DNA of 64,000 bases from Brevibacterium antiquum CNRZ 918 (GCF_900169145.1 NZ_FXZD01000011.1:1-64000); one strand, 5' to 3'. Positions 53,669 through 64,000 are shown, counted from the first letter of the stretch. The notes: a model not told the origin generated them from the letters alone. Numbers and translations are program-made.

Positions 53669-53718
53669 GGGGACCGATCGAAGTTTCAGGGCCCACATTC
53701 AAAGTTGGGCTATAGAAC
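53669..53718. repeat. Degenerate copy 2 of the palindromic repeat
   Basis: GGGGACCGATCGAAGT (53669-53684) is identical to the left arm of the palindrome at 52177 and is followed by the related 'TTCAGGGC'. The right arm is decayed ('GGGCTATAGAAC' where copy 1 has 'GGGCTCTGAAAC'). Confidence 0.7.
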
Positions 53719-53837
53719 GTAGACAGGGCTACTTCCACACGAGGCTATTTCCGCACCCGCACCTGCGCCCACACCCACACTCCGCCGCACGGGGCTTTGC
53801 ACGTCGGCGGCGCGGCGTCCCTTAGACTGTGGAACCT

Positions 53838-55553
53838 ATGGGTTACTACTTGACGACAGCTATCGCTTACCCCAATGGGGCCATCCACATCGGGCACGCA
53901 TATGAGTACATTGCCGCCGATACGATCGCGCGGTTCAAGCGCCTCGACAATCATGAGGTGTTCTTTGCAACCGGCACCGACGAGCATGGTCTCAAGATGC
54001 TGCAGGCGGCGAACAAGCTGGGCATCACGCCCAAGCAGCTTGCCGACGACAACGCGAAGAACTTCCGCGACACCCAGCTGGCGCTCGGCTCGACGTTCGA
54101 CCGCTTCATCCGCACCACCGACGAAGACCACTACGAGGCGTCGAAGGCGATCTGGCGCAAGCTCGAAGAGGCTGGCGACATCTACCTCGACACCTACGCC
54201 GGCTGGTACTCGGTCCGTGATGAGGCCTTCTACATGCAGGACGAGACCGAAGTCGTCGACGGTGTTCGCCTGTCGGCGGAGACTCGCACCGAGGTGACCT
54301 GGACGGAGGAGGAGTCCTACTTCTTCCGTCTCTCGAAGTACCAGGACAAGCTGCTCGAACTGTATAAGACTCACCCTGAATTCCTCGGCCCCGATTCGCG
54401 TCGCAACGAGGTCGCCTCCTTCGTCGCCTCGGGTCTGAAGGACCTCTCGGTTTCGCGCACCACCTTCGACTGGGGTGTGCCGGTGCCCGGCAATGAGAAA
54501 CACGTCATGTATGTGTGGATCGACGCTCTGACGAACTACCTCACCGCAGCCGGATACCCCGATGATCAGGAGCGCCTCAACAAGTGGTGGCCCGCCGACG
54601 TCCACATCATCGGCAAGGACATCATCCGCTTCCACAGCGTCTACTGGCCCGCGTTCCTGATGAGCGCCGGCATCGAGCTGCCGGGGCGCGTCCACGCCCA
54701 TGGCTTCCTCTTCAACGCCGGTGAGAAGATGTCGAAGTCCGTCGGCAACGTCGTCGATCCCATCGACCTCGTCGAGGCATTCGGCCTCGATACTCTGCGT
54801 TTCTTCCTCTTCCGCGAGTTCTCCTATGGCAATGACGGGTCCTACACGAAGGACTCGATCATCACCCGCAAGAACTCCGACCTCGCCAACGAGTACGGCA
54901 ACCTCGCCCAGCGCTCGCTGTCGATGATCGCGAAGAACTGCGAGGCACAGGTTCCCCGTCCCGGTGAACTCACCGAGGACGACGAAGCCCTCCTGGCCCT
55001 GGCCCGCGCGGTCCCCGACACCGCTCGTCGCCACGTCGACACCCAGGCCCTCCACCTCTACGTCGAGGCCTGCTGGAAGGTTCTGACCGAGGCCAACCGC
55101 TACTTCTCCGCCCAGGAACCCTGGAAGCTGAAGAAGACCGATACCGACCGCATGGCCACCGTACTGTGGGTCACGATCGAGGTCGTGCGCATCATCTCGA
55201 TCCTCATCCAGCCCGTCATGCCCGAATCCGCGGGCAAGATCCTCGACTCTCTCGGCGTGCCCGAGGGCGTCGGTGAAGCCGGTGCGAAGGTGCTGCCGAC
55301 GGCGACTGACAGTGGCGCCGGCGCCGAGGCGATGGCTCCCGTGACCGTGAGCGCCGGAGTCGGCGTCGCCGCAGGTGCGGCTTCCGCCGCTGCGGGAATC
55401 TCACCGATGGCAGCGGAATCGGCCGAAAGCGGTGTCAATGCCGCCGAGGTGGATCCTCGTTCATTCGCCGCGATCGATTTTCCGTTGGAGCCAGGCATCC
55501 CGCTGCCGAAGCCGGTCCCGGTGTTCCCCAAGTTCGTGGAGGAGACCGAATAA
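53838..55553 (+). CDS. metG: Methionyl-tRNA synthetase
   Basis: A 571-residue class I synthetase. '[17 protein letters not shown]' holds the HIGH motif (17-20), '[11 protein letters not shown]' the methionine site, '[17 protein letters not shown]' the conserved core, and 'EKMSKSVGN' the KMSKS loop (about 297-301). The C-terminal anticodon-binding region is interrupted near residues 475-540 by an Ala/Gly-rich insert ('[20 protein letters not shown]'). It then resumes at '[16 protein letters not shown]'. I use ATG 53838; a TAGACT -10 lies 9 bases upstream. It overlaps tatD by one base (TAATG). Confidence 0.93.
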   Translation: MGYYLTTAIAYPNGAIHIGHAYEYIAADTIARFKRLDNHEVFFATGTDEHGLKMLQAANKLGITPKQLADDNAKNFRDTQLALGSTFDRFIRTTDEDHYEASKAIWRKLEEAGDIYLDTYAGWYSVRDEAFYMQDETEVVDGVRLSAETRTEVTWTEEESYFFRLSKYQDKLLELYKTHPEFLGPDSRRNEVASFVASGLKDLSVSRTTFDWGVPVPGNEKHVMYVWIDALTNYLTAAGYPDDQERLNKWWPADVHIIGKDIIRFHSVYWPAFLMSAGIELPGRVHAHGFLFNAGEKMSKSVGNVVDPIDLVEAFGLDTLRFFLFREFSYGNDGSYTKDSIITRKNSDLANEYGNLAQRSLSMIAKNCEAQVPRPGELTEDDEALLALARAVPDTARRHVDTQALHLYVEACWKVLTEANRYFSAQEPWKLKKTDTDRMATVLWVTIEVVRIISILIQPVMPESAGKILDSLGVPEGVGEAGAKVLPTATDSGAGAEAMAPVTVSAGVGVAAGAASAAAGISPMAAESAESGVNAAEVDPRSFAAIDFPLEPGIPLPKPVPVFPKFVEETE

Positions 55554-56473
55554 TGGCTTCTCGCGCCGCCGGAACCTATCCTCCGGTGCCTGAGCCGCTT
55601 GCCCATCCGGTTGTCGACACCCACACGCATCTCGATATCTGCACGGGTGTGCGACTGCCGTTGGGTGCCGGCGAGCCCGAGCCTGAGGTGAGACCTGACG
55701 CGGATGAGGAGTTCCCGAGCCTCGACTACTTCCTCGACACCGCCCAGTCGGCCGGGGTGCAGCGCATCGTGCAGATCGGCTGCGACCTGCCGGCAGCACG
55801 GTGGACGACCCAGCTGGTCAGACAACAGTCAGAACAGGGCCGCTCCTGGATGCTCGGCGGTGCGGCACTGCATCCGAACGAAGCACCGAGGTTGGCCCAA
55901 CGCGGCATGCTCGACGATGCGCTCACGGAGATCGAGTCGCTCGTGGCTTCCAATGACCGCATGCGCGTGGTGGGGGAGACCGGACTCGACTACTTCCGCA
56001 CAGGTGAAGAGGGCGTCGCCGAACAGCAGCGGTCCTTCCGGGCTCATATCGAGATCGCCAAACGCACCGGCAAGGCCCTGCAGATCCACGACCGTGAAGC
56101 TCACGCGGACGTGCTGCGCATCCTCCGGGAGGAGGGCGCCCCCGAGGTCACGATCTTCCACTGCTATTCCGGGGACGAGGCGATGGCCCGCGAGTGCGCA
56201 GATCACGGGTACTACATGTCCTTCGCCGGCAACCTCACGTTCAAGAACGCGGATGAACTCCGACGTGCGGCGGCAGCGGCTCCACTGGATCGGCTGCTGA
56301 CCGAGACCGACGCTCCGTTCCTCACTCCGCACCCGCACCGCGGCAAGCCGGGCGGTCCCTATCTGACCGCGATCACGGCACGCATGCTCGCCGAAGTGCG
56401 TGGGATGAACGAAGAGGACCTCTGCGCCGCTGTGTGGAAGAACGCGGAGACCGCGCTCGGAAGCTGGGACTGA
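55553..56473 (+). CDS. tatD: TatD-family metal-dependent DNase
   Basis: A 306-residue TIM-barrel hydrolase. 'VVDTHTHLDI' supplies the first metal His pair, 'VGETGLDYFR' the Glu, 'LQIHDREAH' and 'IFHCYSGDEA' further His residues, and 'LTETDAPFLTPHPHRGKPG' (in part) the final Asp. TatD enzymes trim 3' DNA ends in repair or degrade DNA. The metG-tatD-rpf(-ksgA) order is widely kept in actinobacteria. The first residues include an extra acidic loop compared with short TatD forms. Confidence 0.9.
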   Translation: MASRAAGTYPPVPEPLAHPVVDTHTHLDICTGVRLPLGAGEPEPEVRPDADEEFPSLDYFLDTAQSAGVQRIVQIGCDLPAARWTTQLVRQQSEQGRSWMLGGAALHPNEAPRLAQRGMLDDALTEIESLVASNDRMRVVGETGLDYFRTGEEGVAEQQRSFRAHIEIAKRTGKALQIHDREAHADVLRILREEGAPEVTIFHCYSGDEAMARECADHGYYMSFAGNLTFKNADELRRAAAAAPLDRLLTETDAPFLTPHPHRGKPGGPYLTAITARMLAEVRGMNEEDLCAAVWKNAETALGSWD

Positions 56474-56623
56474 AAGACCGCCGAAGCTGGGCCTGAACGA
56501 CCGCCTTCGCGAGGGTGCGGATGACGCACGATCAGCGGCCTCGGCGGGCAAATGTCACGACTGTGACGAAGCCCGGAAACATAGGGAAGTCCTGGTCAGA
56601 GCGCCAACTCTGGCAGCCTAGCT

Positions 56624-56672
56624 GTTACATGTTCGTGATATTTTGCGAACCGTGTAACGAATCGGTTACAGT
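56624..56672 (+). promoter_or_regulatory. rpf promoter with GTAAC-type response-regulator sites
   Basis: TTGCGA (56643-56648) and TACAGT (56667-56672) are 18 bases apart. TGTAAC (56653-56658) and GTTACA (56665-56670) sit in the spacer and -10, with another GTTACA at 56624-56629. GTNAC repeats at 11-base spacing resemble MtrA/OmpR-type boxes; MtrA controls rpf genes in other actinobacteria. The regulator's identity is inferred. Confidence 0.5.
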
Positions 56673-56708
56673 AGACGAGTTGATGACCTCTGCCCCAGGG
56701 ATATTTTT

Positions 56709-57995
56709 GTGATTGATTTTCTCAAGAACCGCAAAGTGCAAATTGCTGCACAGGCGGTTGTGATTACCGGACTCGTGGGTGGCACGGGTGCCGTGGTTAC
56801 CATGAACAAGCCCGTGACCCTTGATGTCAACGGACAGTCCGAAGAAGTTCGGACCTTCGGCGGTACCGTGGGGGATGTCCTCGACAGCCGCGACCTCGAC
56901 ATCGAGAAGCGCGACCAGATCAAGCCAGGCGTAGACAAGAAGATCTCGCGGGATATGACGATCACCGTCAATACCGCGAAGGAGCTTTCACTGTCCGTTG
57001 ATGGCAAGAAGAGCGATGAGTGGACCAACGCGAACACCGTCGGTCAGGCACTGGCCGACCTCGGTGTGGACGCGAAGGGCGCCGACCTCAGCACTGAGCC
57101 GAATCAGAAGCTCAAAGAAGAAGGCAACGACATCGATGTGACGACCGCCAAGGATCTCACCATCGTTGCCGATGGCAAGGATCACAAGGTCTCGGCCGCA
57201 GCGGGCACCGCTAAGGAAGCCCTCGGCGAGACCAAGCTGAAACTCGATAAGGACGACTTCCTCTCCGTCCCCCTCAGCTCGAAGGTCTCTGATGGCCAGG
57301 TCCTCACCGTGAACCGTGTGAAGAACGACATGGTCACGGAGAAGGAGGCCATCAAGGCCAAGGTCGAGAAGAAGAAGTCTGACTCCCTGTACCAGGGTGA
57401 GACCAAGGTCGAAGCTGAGGGCAAGGACGGTCAGAAAGAGATCTCGTACAAGGTTAAGACCGTCAACGGCGAACAGGTGAAGAAGGAGAAGAAGGACGAG
57501 AAGGTCCTCTCCGAGCCCAAGGCCAAGGTCATCATCGAGGGCACCAAGACTAAGGAAGCTCCCGCGAAGGACCCAGGCGGCTCTGACAACGGAACCGGCG
57601 GCTCTGATGGCAAGAGCACCGGCGGCTCCGACAAAGGTGACAAGTCCACAGGCGGCGGCTCTGACAAGGGTTCGGGCGGCTCCGGCTCTGATGATAAGTC
57701 CACCGGCGGCGGCTCCGGCTCCAGCGGTGGCGACATGAGCACCCAGGAAATCAAGAACATGCTCGGTGGACCGGGATCCAAGTGGTACCAGGTCGCTAAG
57801 TGCGAGTCGAACTTCAACCCGCGCGCAGTGAACCAGTCGAACCGCGCTCACTTCGGTCTCTTCCAGTTCAAGATCGCCACGTGGCAGTCCATGGGTGGCA
57901 GCGGCAATCCGATAGATGCCAGCCCGCAGGAGCAGTTTGACCGTGCCAAGAAGCTGAAGGCTGCCGCCGGCTGGGGACAGTGGGCCTGTGCCTGA
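56709..57995 (+). CDS. Resuscitation-promoting factor-like wall hydrolase (DUF348-G5-Rpf)
   Basis: A 428-residue secreted protein. It has a signal/TM helix at about 9-31, three DUF348 repeats (about 35-75, 92-135 and 149-190) and a G5 domain at about 205-280. A Gly/Ser/Asp/Lys linker at 285-342 follows, then a lysozyme-like catalytic domain at 350-428. 'WYQVAKCESNFNPRAVNQSN' contains the catalytic Glu366, and 'HFGLFQFKIATWQSMGG' the conserved groove. Such enzymes cut peptidoglycan and wake dormant actinobacterial cells (RpfB type). GTG 56709 is used. Downstream of tatD, as in other actinobacteria. Confidence 0.88.
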   Translation: MIDFLKNRKVQIAAQAVVITGLVGGTGAVVTMNKPVTLDVNGQSEEVRTFGGTVGDVLDSRDLDIEKRDQIKPGVDKKISRDMTITVNTAKELSLSVDGKKSDEWTNANTVGQALADLGVDAKGADLSTEPNQKLKEEGNDIDVTTAKDLTIVADGKDHKVSAAAGTAKEALGETKLKLDKDDFLSVPLSSKVSDGQVLTVNRVKNDMVTEKEAIKAKVEKKKSDSLYQGETKVEAEGKDGQKEISYKVKTVNGEQVKKEKKDEKVLSEPKAKVIIEGTKTKEAPAKDPGGSDNGTGGSDGKSTGGSDKGDKSTGGGSDKGSGGSGSDDKSTGGGSGSSGGDMSTQEIKNMLGGPGSKWYQVAKCESNFNPRAVNQSNRAHFGLFQFKIATWQSMGGSGNPIDASPQEQFDRAKKLKAAAGWGQWACA

Positions 57996-58032
57996 TAGAA
58001 ACAGACATATGAGCTGACCTGATCAGCTGAAC

Positions 58033-58064
58033 GTGCGGACCCGGGGAGCACCCCAGGTCCGCAC
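58033..58064 (+). terminator. Terminator of the rpf gene
   Basis: GTGCGGACC (58033-58041) pairs with GGTCCGCAC (58056-58064), with an inner GGGG/CCCC pairing, followed by TTGTATT. It lies 37 bases after the stop. Confidence 0.75.
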
Positions 58065-58212
58065 TTGTATTCACTCGGGCGAGGGGCAGGTCCCAACGGT
58101 TTGCAGGCTGTGTGGGCGCGGAGTGCAGTCCCCGGCGTGACCGCTCGCGGACCCCTCTGCAGCCATGCCGGAGTCGATCTTCCTGGGGTTTCGCCCAGAG
58201 CGTGGACAATCC

Positions 58213-58239
58213 TTGGCACTCGAGTTGACCGAGTGCTAA
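58213..58239 (+). promoter_or_regulatory. CIRCE element 1 (HrcA operator)
   Basis: TTGGCACTC-N9-GAGTGCTAA matches the CIRCE consensus at 17 of 18 arm positions. It overlaps the TTGACC -35 (58225-58230) of the groESL promoter, whose -10 is TAAAGT (58248-58253). HrcA bound here would block transcription until heat shock. Confidence 0.92.
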
Positions 58240-58253
58240 GAGCGTTCTAAAGT
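58225..58253 (+). promoter_or_regulatory. groESL promoter
   Basis: TTGACC (58225-58230) and TAAAGT (58248-58253) lie 17 bases apart, between and within the two CIRCE boxes. Predicted 5' UTR is about 135 bases. Confidence 0.7.
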
Positions 58254-58257
58254 CGAA

Positions 58258-58284
58258 TTAGCACTAGCACTCATTGAGTGCCAG
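58258..58284 (+). promoter_or_regulatory. CIRCE element 2, degenerate
   Basis: TTAGCACTA-N9-GAGTGCCAG keeps the CIRCE spacing and 15 of 18 arm bases. It lies just downstream of the -10, covering the predicted transcription start. A second shorter palindrome (GCACTC/GAGTGC) is embedded in it. Confidence 0.7.
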
Positions 58285-58394
58285 TTTTATGAGACGGTCG
58301 ATCCGCTCGGCACCCGCGACGACGAGGGGATCATGGCATACGCCGCCGTCTGACTCAAAGAAGAATTGAACCCAGCGAAGGGAGAGGGCCCGAT

Positions 58395-58688
58395 ATGTCG
58401 GTATCCATCAAGCCACTCGAAGATCGGATTGTCATCCGTCAGGTCGAAGCAGAGCAGACTACCGCCAGTGGTCTGGTCATCCCCGAAACCGCCAAGGAGA
58501 AGCCTCAGGAAGGCGAAGTTGTCGCAGTGGGCCCAGGCCGCGTTGCTGACAACGGAAACCGCGTCCCAGTCGACGTGGCCATCGGCGACAAGGTCATCTA
58601 CTCCAAGTTCGGCGGCACCGAAGTCAAGTACGCAGGAGAAGAGTTCCTCGTGCTCTCGGCTCGTGACGTGCTCGCCGTCATCGGCTGA
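58395..58688 (+). CDS. groES: Co-chaperonin GroES
   Basis: A 97-residue ring-forming lid of the GroEL chamber. '[20 protein letters not shown]', '[20 protein letters not shown]', '[16 protein letters not shown]' and the end '[10 protein letters not shown]' are canonical, including the mobile loop. GGGAGAG precedes the ATG. First gene of a CIRCE-controlled pair with groEL 36 bases downstream. Confidence 0.96.
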   Translation: MSVSIKPLEDRIVIRQVEAEQTTASGLVIPETAKEKPQEGEVVAVGPGRVADNGNRVPVDVAIGDKVIYSKFGGTEVKYAGEEFLVLSARDVLAVIG

Positions 58689-58697
58689 ATCCCCTGA

Positions 58698-60314
<1,617 letters not shown>

Positions 60315-60364
60315 TTCCTCATCTGATTCGCATCGGCGCGCTGTGACTGCGCTGATCTGATACT

Positions 60365-60399
60365 CGTGTGGCCCGGAACATCACGTTCCGGGCCACACG
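60365..60399 (+). terminator. groESL terminator hairpin
   Basis: CGTGTGGCCCGGAAC (60365-60379) is perfectly complementary to 60385-60399 with an ATCAC loop, 50 bases after the groEL stop. It also lies downstream of the convergent PEP-synthase-like gene. Confidence 0.8.
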
Positions 60400-60487
60400 T
60401 GTCTCTCGCCTCATCAGAGTGAAGTGTTCACGCAGTGTGGTGCCGAGCTGCGCCGGGAGAGGTGGTCATCCCTCGCCGAGGCGGTTC

Positions 60488-63033
60488 TCAGACCGGCGCC
60501 ACCGTTCCGTTGCTGCCATTGACCGTCACCCTCTGTCCCGAGGTGAATCGACTGGTGGCGTCGCGGACGGCCATGACCGCCGGCAGGCCGAGCTCACGGG
60601 CCGTGACCGCGCCGTGGGAGAGTGCGCCGCCGCTTTCCGTGATGACGCCGCTGGCCTGGTAGAACAGGGCCGTCCAGGCAGGATTCGTGGTCCGGGCGAC
60701 GAGGATGGCTCCGTCGGGGAAGGACGAGAAGTCCTCGGGGCTGTGGACGACGAAGACCTCGCCCTCGACCTCGCCGGGGCTTCCGGCGGTTCCCTTGATG
60801 AAGTCACCATCGGCTTCCTCGCCGGCGTCAGGAGTGCGGCCGTGCTCCCACTCGGGCGTGCGCACGACAGCCGCCTGGTACCCGGCCTTGTTCTGCTCAG
60901 CGATCGCAGTCAGGACTGACAGCGCCTCGGCGGGGGAGTGCTGCCCGTTGGCAGCGCGGATCGCTTCGTCGAGGGGCTCATAGTTGATGAAGTAGACATC
61001 CATCGGGTCCGTAGGAACGCCCTGGTCGACGAGTCGCTGGCCCAGCTCCCGCAGAGCACGGCGCATCGGCAGCGTCAGTCGTGTGGTCTGATAGTGCTCC
61101 AGATCATCCAGCGCCGTGTACGCCCGGGCCAGGCGGATGACCTCTTGGACCAGATAGCGCAGCTTCTCGGGAGCCGCGTTGACCACGGCCAGCTCGGTCT
61201 CGGCCTGCACGACCTTGCGCTCTAGGTCGGAATCGACCGAGGCGTTCTCGGCCCGGTCCGCCAACAGCCGGATCTGATCGAGGACGATGTGCGGTGCTTC
61301 GACCCACGTCGGGTGGTAGGCGTCGAAGTCGAGTTCGCGGTGACCGTGCTTGGCCAGGAACGACTCGAAGTCCCGAGCGAAATCGGGAAAACCGCTAAGC
61401 ACCTCCACTCCGTCGTGACCTGTGCGGGCCCGCAGCGCGGACAGCAGCTCAGGATGCTTGCGCACACTGCGTGAGAGTTCCCAGAGTTCGGCGTTGACCT
61501 GGGAGGTCTTCGTCTCCGTGGACGCCAGCAGCCGTTCGAACACGAGCTGTGCCGCCTCCTTGTCCAGCGCCATTTCGAGCATGTGCGACAGCGCCCCGTA
61601 GAGCGTGCGCTGAGTCAGGGAGATCGCGATGTTGGGGCGGAAGTACTCCGTACCCAGGTCGCTGATGGCGATCACGTGTTCCCACACCTCGGCCAGGGTC
61701 TTGTCCTGGAGCGGCTCATGCGAGAGTTTGCCGATCCCGATGAGATACGTGTCGAGATCGCGCATCCACTGCACCGGCAGCTCCTGCACCCAGCCGAACT
61801 GAGAAGCGATCTCCGGCAACGATTCGGTGATGGTCTCGACGCTGGAGAGCATATTCGTCGGCAGCCTGCCGGCGTAGAGATCGACAGCCGTCTGATTGCC
61901 GTAGATATAGAAGTCGCGCATGGCGAACCACTTGTCGCCAAACGGCGGCAGGCCCATGAGATCGAAGCTGTGGTTGAGCGAGGTATGGAAGCCTGCTTCG
62001 ACGAGATCCCAGGTCAGAGGTGTCACCGGTGTGGGGAACCGCTCGGCGGATTCGTCCCGGGTCCACCGTGGTGCGACCCGAGTGATGGGCCTGGACTGCA
62101 GGAGGAAGAGGTCATCACCGCAAAAGGCCCACTCGATGTCCTGGGGGAAACCGAAATGGTCCTCTGCCCGTACTGCGAGTTCGGCAACCGCTCGGGCCTG
62201 CTCGGCGTTCAGTGCGGGACGCGTGCGCTGATCCTCGCCGAGGTGGACCTCCCTCGTCCGCGCATCGCCGTGATCGTCGCCGCCGACATTTTCGTCTCCG
62301 GAGGGCTCATGCATGATGAGTGCCCTCGGCTTGTCCGCGATCTCGGCCGCGACCTGGGTGCCGTCGGCTCGGGCGATCCGGAATTCGTCGACTGGCTCCT
62401 CCCCGCCGACGACGGTCTCCCCGAGGCCAAACGCGGCGTTGATGAGGCCTCGTCCGTGTTGCCGCGCACCGGGTCGACGGAGAACGCGACCCCGGCGGCT
62501 TCCTCAGCACCGACTGAGACCATGAGCTGGACGACGACGGCCATCTTCGCGTCGAGTTGGTCGACGCCGAGCTGCTGACGGTACCGAAAAGCGTGCGGAT
62601 TCCACAGGGAGGCATAGCAGTCGCGCACCGCCTCGGCGATTGCCTCGGTTCCGCGAACACCCAGGTAGGTGTCGTGCTGCCCGGCGAAGGCCGCACCGGG
62701 CAGATCCTCCATGGTGCCGGAGGAGCGGACCGCCACCGCCTGGTCGCTCAGTCCAGCGGCCTTGGCCGCCGCCTCGAATTCGGCGAGCCAGGTGCCGGGG
62801 ATGGCAGCGCTGCGGATGAGGTCGCCGATTGCCTCGGCGGGTCTGTCGCTGCTCATGAGCTCGGTGATCTGAGCCTGCAGAGGGTCGACGAACTGCGTGT
62901 AGGCGTCGGCGGTGACGATGAAGCCGCCGGGTACGGGCAGGTCCTGCGCTGACTTCGCGAGGCTGGCGCTCTTGCCTCCGCTGGTGGCCAGTTCGATGGC
63001 GAGAGGATCGGTGAAGCCGAGGGTGAGTGTCAC
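60488..63033 (-). pseudogene. Rifampin-phosphotransferase/PEP-synthase-like enzyme, frameshifted
   Basis: From GTG 63033 (AGGAGC upstream) about 195 codons encode the start of a PPDK_N ATP-grasp domain: 'ATSGGKSASLAKSAQDLPVP', 'AVAVRSSGTMEDLPGAAFAG' and 'VAFSVDPVRGNTDEA'. The frame is then lost near 62440. It continues one frame away as 'INAAFGLGETVVGGEEP' and on through 'FPQDIEWAFCGDDLFLLQSR' to the C-terminal swivelling domain with the catalytic His in 'SGGALSHGAVTARELGLPAV'. Ordering (ATP-grasp, helical middle, His domain last) is that of rifamycin phosphotransferase Rph rather than PpsA, where the His domain is followed by a TIM barrel. A one-base loss explains the shift: a true pseudogene or a sequencing error. 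Confidence 0.75.
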
Positions 63034-63065
63034 GAATGCTCCTAGGGATGTCTCAGGTGGGGCGA

Positions 63066-64000
63066 TCACAGGCGGAAGCGGTTCAGGCCGAGGAGCAGCC
63101 AGCCGCAGACAGCGCTGACGGTGCCGATTCCGATGACCAGAGGCCAGAAGAATGCTGCAACGACGAGTACCGGTACCCAGACCATAACCGCTGCGAAGCC
63201 GCCGAGGAGTCGGAAGAATGTGACAGTATTGCGACCGTCCGCGCGTGATCCGGCAAAGGCACCTGCCGCGAGGACCGGGGCGAAGAGCCACATGAGGGCG
63301 AACCCGATTGCGCGCAGGACCGGGAATCGGCGCGCAGGCACCTCCACCTCCGCGGAGTCCACCCGCGTGGGCGGAGCATCCCGTCCCTGGGCGACCTGCC
63401 CCGGCCGCTCGCCTTGGCACACGACCTTCTGCTGGTGGAGGAAAGCGCTCGCGAACGATGCCGGTGCGCTAGCCGAGGAGCGAGCGTCCTCGAGTGCCTC
63501 GGCTTGGATCCGTTCGAAGGACTGCTCGTCGGGACAATTGACCGAAACCTCGTCGAGACCAGATCCTATCGCCGAGGCGACCTCCGCCTCCCACGTAGAC
63601 CGATCCTTGCCATTGCGAGCCGGAATTGTCACAGCGGTTCCGCAGACCACCTCGGCGCGGGAACGGAACCGGTCCGGGGTCGAATAGAACAGGCCCACCG
63701 GGATCACCTCGAGGTCGATGCCCTCGTCGATCAGGGTGCAGGCGATGCGTGCTGCACCAGGTTTGTAGGGCTGAGGCCGGTGGCCCCACTCGCTGCTGGC
63801 TTCAGGGAAGATCCCGAGGTCACCGCCTCGACGCAGGTGGGCACAGCCGGCTTCGACCGGGCTGGCCACCGAAGCAGGATCAAGGTTGTAGCGCTCAACG
63901 TCCTTGGGGCGGACGACGGGGATGCCGGCGATGAAGAGGCGCAGGAACCAGCTGCGCACGAGCTGGATCGAGATGAGGAACTGCGCCTGCGGAAATGCGG
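63066..64000 (-). CDS. PlsC-type acyltransferase (5' end outside window)
   Basis: The frame is open to the right edge, and residues before GTG 63959 look coding ('QAQFLISIQLVRSWFL'), so the gene begins outside. 'GDLGIFPEASSEWGHRPQPY' is the FPEG-like motif III and 'VIPVGLFYSTPDRFRSRAEV' the motif IV region of 1-acyl-glycerol-3-phosphate acyltransferases. The HX4D motif I would lie outside. The C-terminal 110 residues add about three TM helices, not part of the basic enzyme. It may acylate a lipid or glycolipid precursor. It ends 32 bases before the frameshifted gene's start on the same strand. Confidence 0.75.
   Translation of the reverse strand, partial: AFPQAQFLISIQLVRSWFLRLFIAGIPVVRPKDVERYNLDPASVASPVEAGCAHLRRGGDLGIFPEASSEWGHRPQPYKPGAARIACTLIDEGIDLEVIPVGLFYSTPDRFRSRAEVVCGTAVTIPARNGKDRSTWEAEVASAIGSGLDEVSVNCPDEQSFERIQAEALEDARSSASAPASFASAFLHQQKVVCQGERPGQVAQGRDAPPTRVDSAEVEVPARRFPVLRAIGFALMWLFAPVLAAGAFAGSRADGRNTVTFFRLLGGFAAVMVWVPVLVVAAFFWPLVIGIGTVSAVCGWLLLGLNRFRL

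Noticed and set aside
53745-55055. 436-codon minus-strand frame
   Set aside because: Antisense to metG, with no domain or ribosome site.
56474-56708. c-di-AMP (ydaO-type) riboswitch before rpf
   Set aside because: The expected conserved segments were not seen, and the predicted promoter leaves only a ~30-base leader.
56988-57851. 287-codon minus-strand frame opposite rpf
   Set aside because: Leu/Asp-rich shadow of the Lys/Asp-rich G5/DUF348 coding region.

Overview
The window looks like a chromosomal segment of a high-GC actinobacterium, most plausibly Brevibacterium or a near relative. This is inferred from the GC-rich third codon positions, GTG/TTG starts, actinobacterial families (G5/DUF348 resuscitation factor, actinobacterial PMT mannosyltransferase, proline/tyrosine-rich DUF4190-like proteins), CIRCE-controlled groESL and frequent leaderless starts. 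No rRNA, tRNA or CRISPR array was seen.

Layout. 1-2090 is an insertion-sequence graveyard: an IS256-family 3' end abuts an IS3-family transposase remnant, which abuts a truncated, frameshifted IS110-family element. 2295-7131 is a minus-strand wall or capsule module: a CDP-glycerol glycerophosphotransferase-like enzyme and two tandem Stealth-family hexose-phosphate transferases. 7366-13571 is a peptide-uptake operon led by an unusual XRE-TetR fusion regulator, followed by a leaderless C45-type Ntn hydrolase carrying a C-terminal helix-turn-helix (13717-14994). 15079-20900 holds a DEAD-box helicase, decayed DNA, a DUF421 membrane protein, an esterase, a pseudogene and a PTH2-type protein. 21152-31928 is mostly housekeeping (dgt, lhgO-like, galE-like, fhs) among small membrane proteins. 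32011-35583 has a ProC-like reductase and a metN-metI-metQ methionine importer.

36053-47096 is the most distinctive block. It holds a chimeric glycosyltransferase/membrane protein, a GtrA protein, three capsule-type transferases (two polysialyltransferase-like, one unassigned), a GT2 enzyme, a pyruvyl-transferase-like protein with a coiled-coil tail, NeuB, and a NeuA-HAD phosphatase fusion. Together these look like a compact locus for a nonulosonic-acid wall polymer, perhaps a Kdn-type teichulosonic acid. PMT follows (47263-49131).

49301-51143 has three small Tyr/Gly/Pro-rich DUF4190-like membrane proteins leading into rsmI. A nuclease-like gene flanked by copies of a palindromic repeat comes next (52177-53718), then metG-tatD-rpf, groES-groEL under two CIRCE boxes, a frameshifted rifampin-phosphotransferase/PEP-synthase-like gene, and a PlsC-type acyltransferase running off the right edge.

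Two themes recur. Several genes have a TANNNT -10 box 6-9 bases before the start codon, so they are probably leaderless. Two conserved enzymes (Fhs, MetG) carry Ala/Gly-rich low-complexity inserts.
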